Part shown: piece after piece, positions 21,026-22,955 of the stretch
How the letters are laid out: each line of letters starts with the position of its first letter
Position numbering within the stretch: the first letter of the stretch is position 1
Source of the DNA: JBMNRY01 sp050944915
GTDB taxonomy: Bacteria > Bacillota > Limnochordia > JAAZLZ01
Reading direction: 5' to 3'
DNA: 22,955 nt
Assembly (NCBI GenBank): GCA_050944915.1
Contig: JBMNRY010000025.1
Coordinates: 1 to 22,955, forward strand
Made by a program: the position numbers and the translations under genes
Notes under the pieces: generated by a model
Databases searched by the model: none
What the model was told of the DNA's origin: nothing
What the model saw: only the letters and a program-made list of their open reading frames with translations

Positions 21026-21635
21026 CGGGGTTCACCCTTTCCGCCAAGAGATCCGACAGCTTTGTGCCATAGGCGTCGGTTTCCTCCATCAGCTGATCGA
21101 CCTGACGGGTCAGATAATGGTGGATCGCCACATTAGCGATAGCGATGAGCAATCCGCAAGCGGTGGTGATTAGGGCCTCGGAGATCCCCCGGGCTAACAA
21201 TCCCGGATTGGCGCTGCCGTGGCGGGAATAGACATCGAAGGTGTCGATCATACCGGTGATGGTGCCCAACAATCCTAAAAGGGGTGCTAAATTGGCGGCT
21301 AAAGCTAAGATGTCCAAATGTTTTTCCAACCGGAGAAATTCTAAGCGTTGTGTTTCTTCCATGGCTTTCTCCGGATCCTTTATTCCCGACTGGAAATGGG
21401 CTAGACCGCTGGCTAATACGTTAGCTACCGGTCCTCCCCAGCTGACACAAGCCTCTCGCCCTAGACCCAGGTTCCCTTCGTCTAAGCGAGCTTCCACAAT
21501 GTCCATTAACGCCCCGTGGTCCCGCCAAGCCCGACGTATGTAGTGGAAACGCTCCAGGGCAAAACCAAAGGACACAATGGAGGTGAGGATCAAAGGGATC
21601 ATCACCGGTCCGCCCTTGATGATCAACTCTAACAT
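21018..21635 (-). CDS. exbB: ExbB/MotA-TolQ-family proton channel (205 aa)
   Basis: Inner-membrane pentamer-forming subunit that, with ExbD, uses the proton gradient to drive TonB. Three transmembrane helices are visible: near the N-terminus (about 10-28), at 110-134 (LAANLAPLLGLLGTITGMIDTF) and at 150-175 (ISEALITTACGLLIAIANVAIHHYL). The APLLGLLGTITGMIDTF and EALITTACGLLIAIP-like segments are the family's most conserved parts. The large cytoplasmic loop lies between helices 1 and 2. The ATG at 21635 follows GGGGGAGG. It starts 28 bases after the receptor gene and overlaps exbD by 8 bases. Confidence 0.92.
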   Translation of the reverse strand: MLELIIKGGPVMIPLILTSIVSFGFALERFHYIRRAWRDHGALMDIVEARLDEGNLGLGREACVSWGGPVANVLASGLAHFQSGIKDPEKAMEETQRLEFLRLEKHLDILALAANLAPLLGLLGTITGMIDTFDVYSRHGSANPGLLARGISEALITTACGLLIAIANVAIHHYLTRQVDQLMEETDAYGTKLSDLLAERVNPGV

Positions 21636-21663
21636 GTAACCACCTCCCCCAAGCTAAAAGAAC

Positions 21664-22955
21664 CTAGAAGGAATACTTAAGACCAAGGATATAACTACGG
21701 GGTGGGGCGGGATAACTAAACTGTTCCTCATATTTCTCATCCAAAAGATTCTCGATCTGCAAATTTACCTCCAGTTGGTCATTGATCTCTTGACCCAAGG
21801 TGACATCCATGACTGCATAAGGTGCTAGATCACCCATCCCTGTGGGCCGCTTATCGACGAAAACCGTCTGCCACTGCATACTTGTCCCCTCAGCAATACG
21901 GCCTGCTAGCGATAACCACCCCTGGTGGCGGGGGATATGGGCCAAAGGCCAATGGGTATCCATATCTACAGCATCTAAGTAGGTATAGCCTAGTTTAGCT
22001 TCACTTCCGGAAGCAGAAGTTTTGGTCCATTCCACCTCCCCTCCCCTGATGCGAGCCTGGGAGGTGTTTTGCACCCGGGTTTTGTACAAGATGACTTGTT
22101 TTCCATCTTCCCGATATTCTTCCTGGGAGTAGACCCAGCTGATTAAATCCTTTACATCCCGTTGGAATAGAGCCAAAGAAAGGCTATCCTCCACGGAACC
22201 GTGACGTAATCCTACTTCATAACCCCAAGCCCGTTCAGGATCCAAGTTCGGATTGCCACTGTCATCCCACTTGTACTTGTAGGTCCCTTCGTTATACGAC
22301 CCTTGGGATTTATAGTACAACTCATTGAAAGTTGGAGCCCGGAAGGCTTTAGCCACCGAGAAGTGGATGCTTGTTTCATCATTTAGACGAAAGACCCCAC
22401 CTAGCCGGGGAGATAAAGCCACACCGAACCTGCTGAAACTATCTAGCCTGGTCCCTAAGACCAAATCGAAGTTTTCCTGAAGAGAATAAATATCCTGCCC
22501 ATAGAGGGCCCATTCCCGGCTGGGTTTCGGGTCGGGCAAATCGGTGCTTTCCACCTCAGCGTAGGCTAGATTCCCGCCAACTACCAACTGATGAGAACCA
22601 GCATCCAGATTCAGCTGAACCTCCATACCCCGGCTTTGGGAACGATGATCGCTAAAACCATAACCCATCCGATCCCAACGTCGGAAAACCCGGGCCATCA
22701 TGTCCTTTCCACTCCCCAGGAACCTCTCGTAACGCAAGTCCATTGAGCCTTCATCGTGGACTTGGAGATTTTCACCAAACATATAGTCAACAAGGGAATC
22801 GCTCTTGTAATTGCCTAAGAAGGTCCAGCTGCTAAAGGGGGAAATCTGATAATCAAGCCTACCACCGAAAGCGATTTGTTCGTAATCACCGAAGGAACTC
22901 TGGGGAAAACTGGCCGAACCAGTCCAGTCGGCATGGAGGAAAAGATCTAAGCTAT
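21664..22955 (-). CDS. TonB-dependent outer-membrane receptor, BtuB-like (C-terminal barrel part)
   Basis: Outer-membrane gated porin that takes up a scarce ligand with energy from TonB. Only the last 430 or so codons are in the window; the reading frame stays open to the edge at 22955, and the plug domain and TonB box lie outside. The barrel shows alternating beta-strands, the signature FRAPTFNELYY, then GNPNLDPERAWGYEVGLR, and ends in SYILGLKYSF with the C-terminal Phe needed for Bam-dependent insertion. The APTFNELYY...GNPNLxPE layout is closest to the BtuB/FepA-like group, so cobamides or siderophores are likely ligands; BtuB is favoured but unproven. It heads the operon with exbB, exbD and tonB. 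An internal ATG at 22782 is not the true start. Confidence 0.88.
   Translation of the reverse strand, partial: SLDLFLHADWTGSASFPQSSFGDYEQIAFGGRLDYQISPFSSWTFLGNYKSDSLVDYMFGENLQVHDEGSMDLRYERFLGSGKDMMARVFRRWDRMGYGFSDHRSQSRGMEVQLNLDAGSHQLVVGGNLAYAEVESTDLPDPKPSREWALYGQDIYSLQENFDLVLGTRLDSFSRFGVALSPRLGGVFRLNDETSIHFSVAKAFRAPTFNELYYKSQGSYNEGTYKYKWDDSGNPNLDPERAWGYEVGLRHGSVEDSLSLALFQRDVKDLISWVYSQEEYREDGKQVILYKTRVQNTSQARIRGGEVEWTKTSASGSEAKLGYTYLDAVDMDTHWPLAHIPRHQGWLSLAGRIAEGTSMQWQTVFVDKRPTGMGDLAPYAVMDVTLGQEINDQLEVNLQIENLLDEKYEEQFSYPAPPRSYILGLKYSF

Overview
The window looks like the chromosome of an anaerobic, probably spore-forming member of the Bacillota that has an outer membrane. Three things point there. 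First, there is a complete TonB/ExbB/ExbD operon behind a TonB-dependent receptor (about 18.7-22.96 kb), which needs an outer membrane. Second, Bacillota-type small genes are present: a YmaF-like protein and a LysM/DUF2642-like pair resembling spore-surface proteins. Third, anaerobe-type redox genes are present: a desulfoferrodoxin-like regulator, exported fumarate-reductase-type flavoproteins and a UroD/MtaA-like corrinoid-type methyltransferase. A Limnochordia-like diderm lineage would fit, but this is inference.

Layout. 1-572 (-): start of a class III aminotransferase running off the window. 819-1166 (+): small histidine-rich YmaF-family protein with a strong terminator. 1440-2027 (-): XRE-type regulator fused to a complete two-centre desulfoferrodoxin-like module, with a candidate promoter/operator. 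2185-2301 (-): possible 38-residue ORF ending in a long hairpin. 2445-3485 (+): low-specificity threonine aldolase. 3676-10014 (-): three tandem 632-residue exported flavoproteins (FMN-binding plus FAD_binding_2/fumarate-reductase-like), each followed by the same terminator hairpin. 10403-11053 (+): class I methyltransferase. 11332-12372 (+): UroD-fold methyltransferase with an HxC...C zinc site. 12724-13352 (+): LysM protein plus a paralogue of its C-terminal domain. 13547-14947 (+): exported fumarate reductase flavoprotein without FMN or haem domain. 15023-17059 (-): D-amino-acid transaminase and a SelA-fold PLP enzyme in one operon. 17395-18645 (+): Eis-like GNAT acetyltransferase. 18669-22955 (-): TonB-dependent receptor, exbB, exbD, tonB and a small secreted protein in one operon.

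How they may work together. The four exported flavoproteins suggest that the cell reduces several unsaturated organic acids outside the cytoplasmic membrane as electron acceptors. The three FMN-bearing copies each keep the Thr that ApbE-type flavin transferases modify, so they could take electrons from membrane flavoproteins. Copies 1 and 2 are very similar and share an upstream dyad; copy 3 differs in the putative substrate pocket. The BtuB-like receptor and the corrinoid-type methyltransferase fit an organism that imports and uses cobamides, but the link is only contextual. Four PLP enzymes (class III aminotransferase, threonine aldolase, D-amino-acid transaminase, SelA-like) point to amino-acid catabolism. 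No tRNA, rRNA, CRISPR array, insertion sequence or recognised riboswitch was seen.
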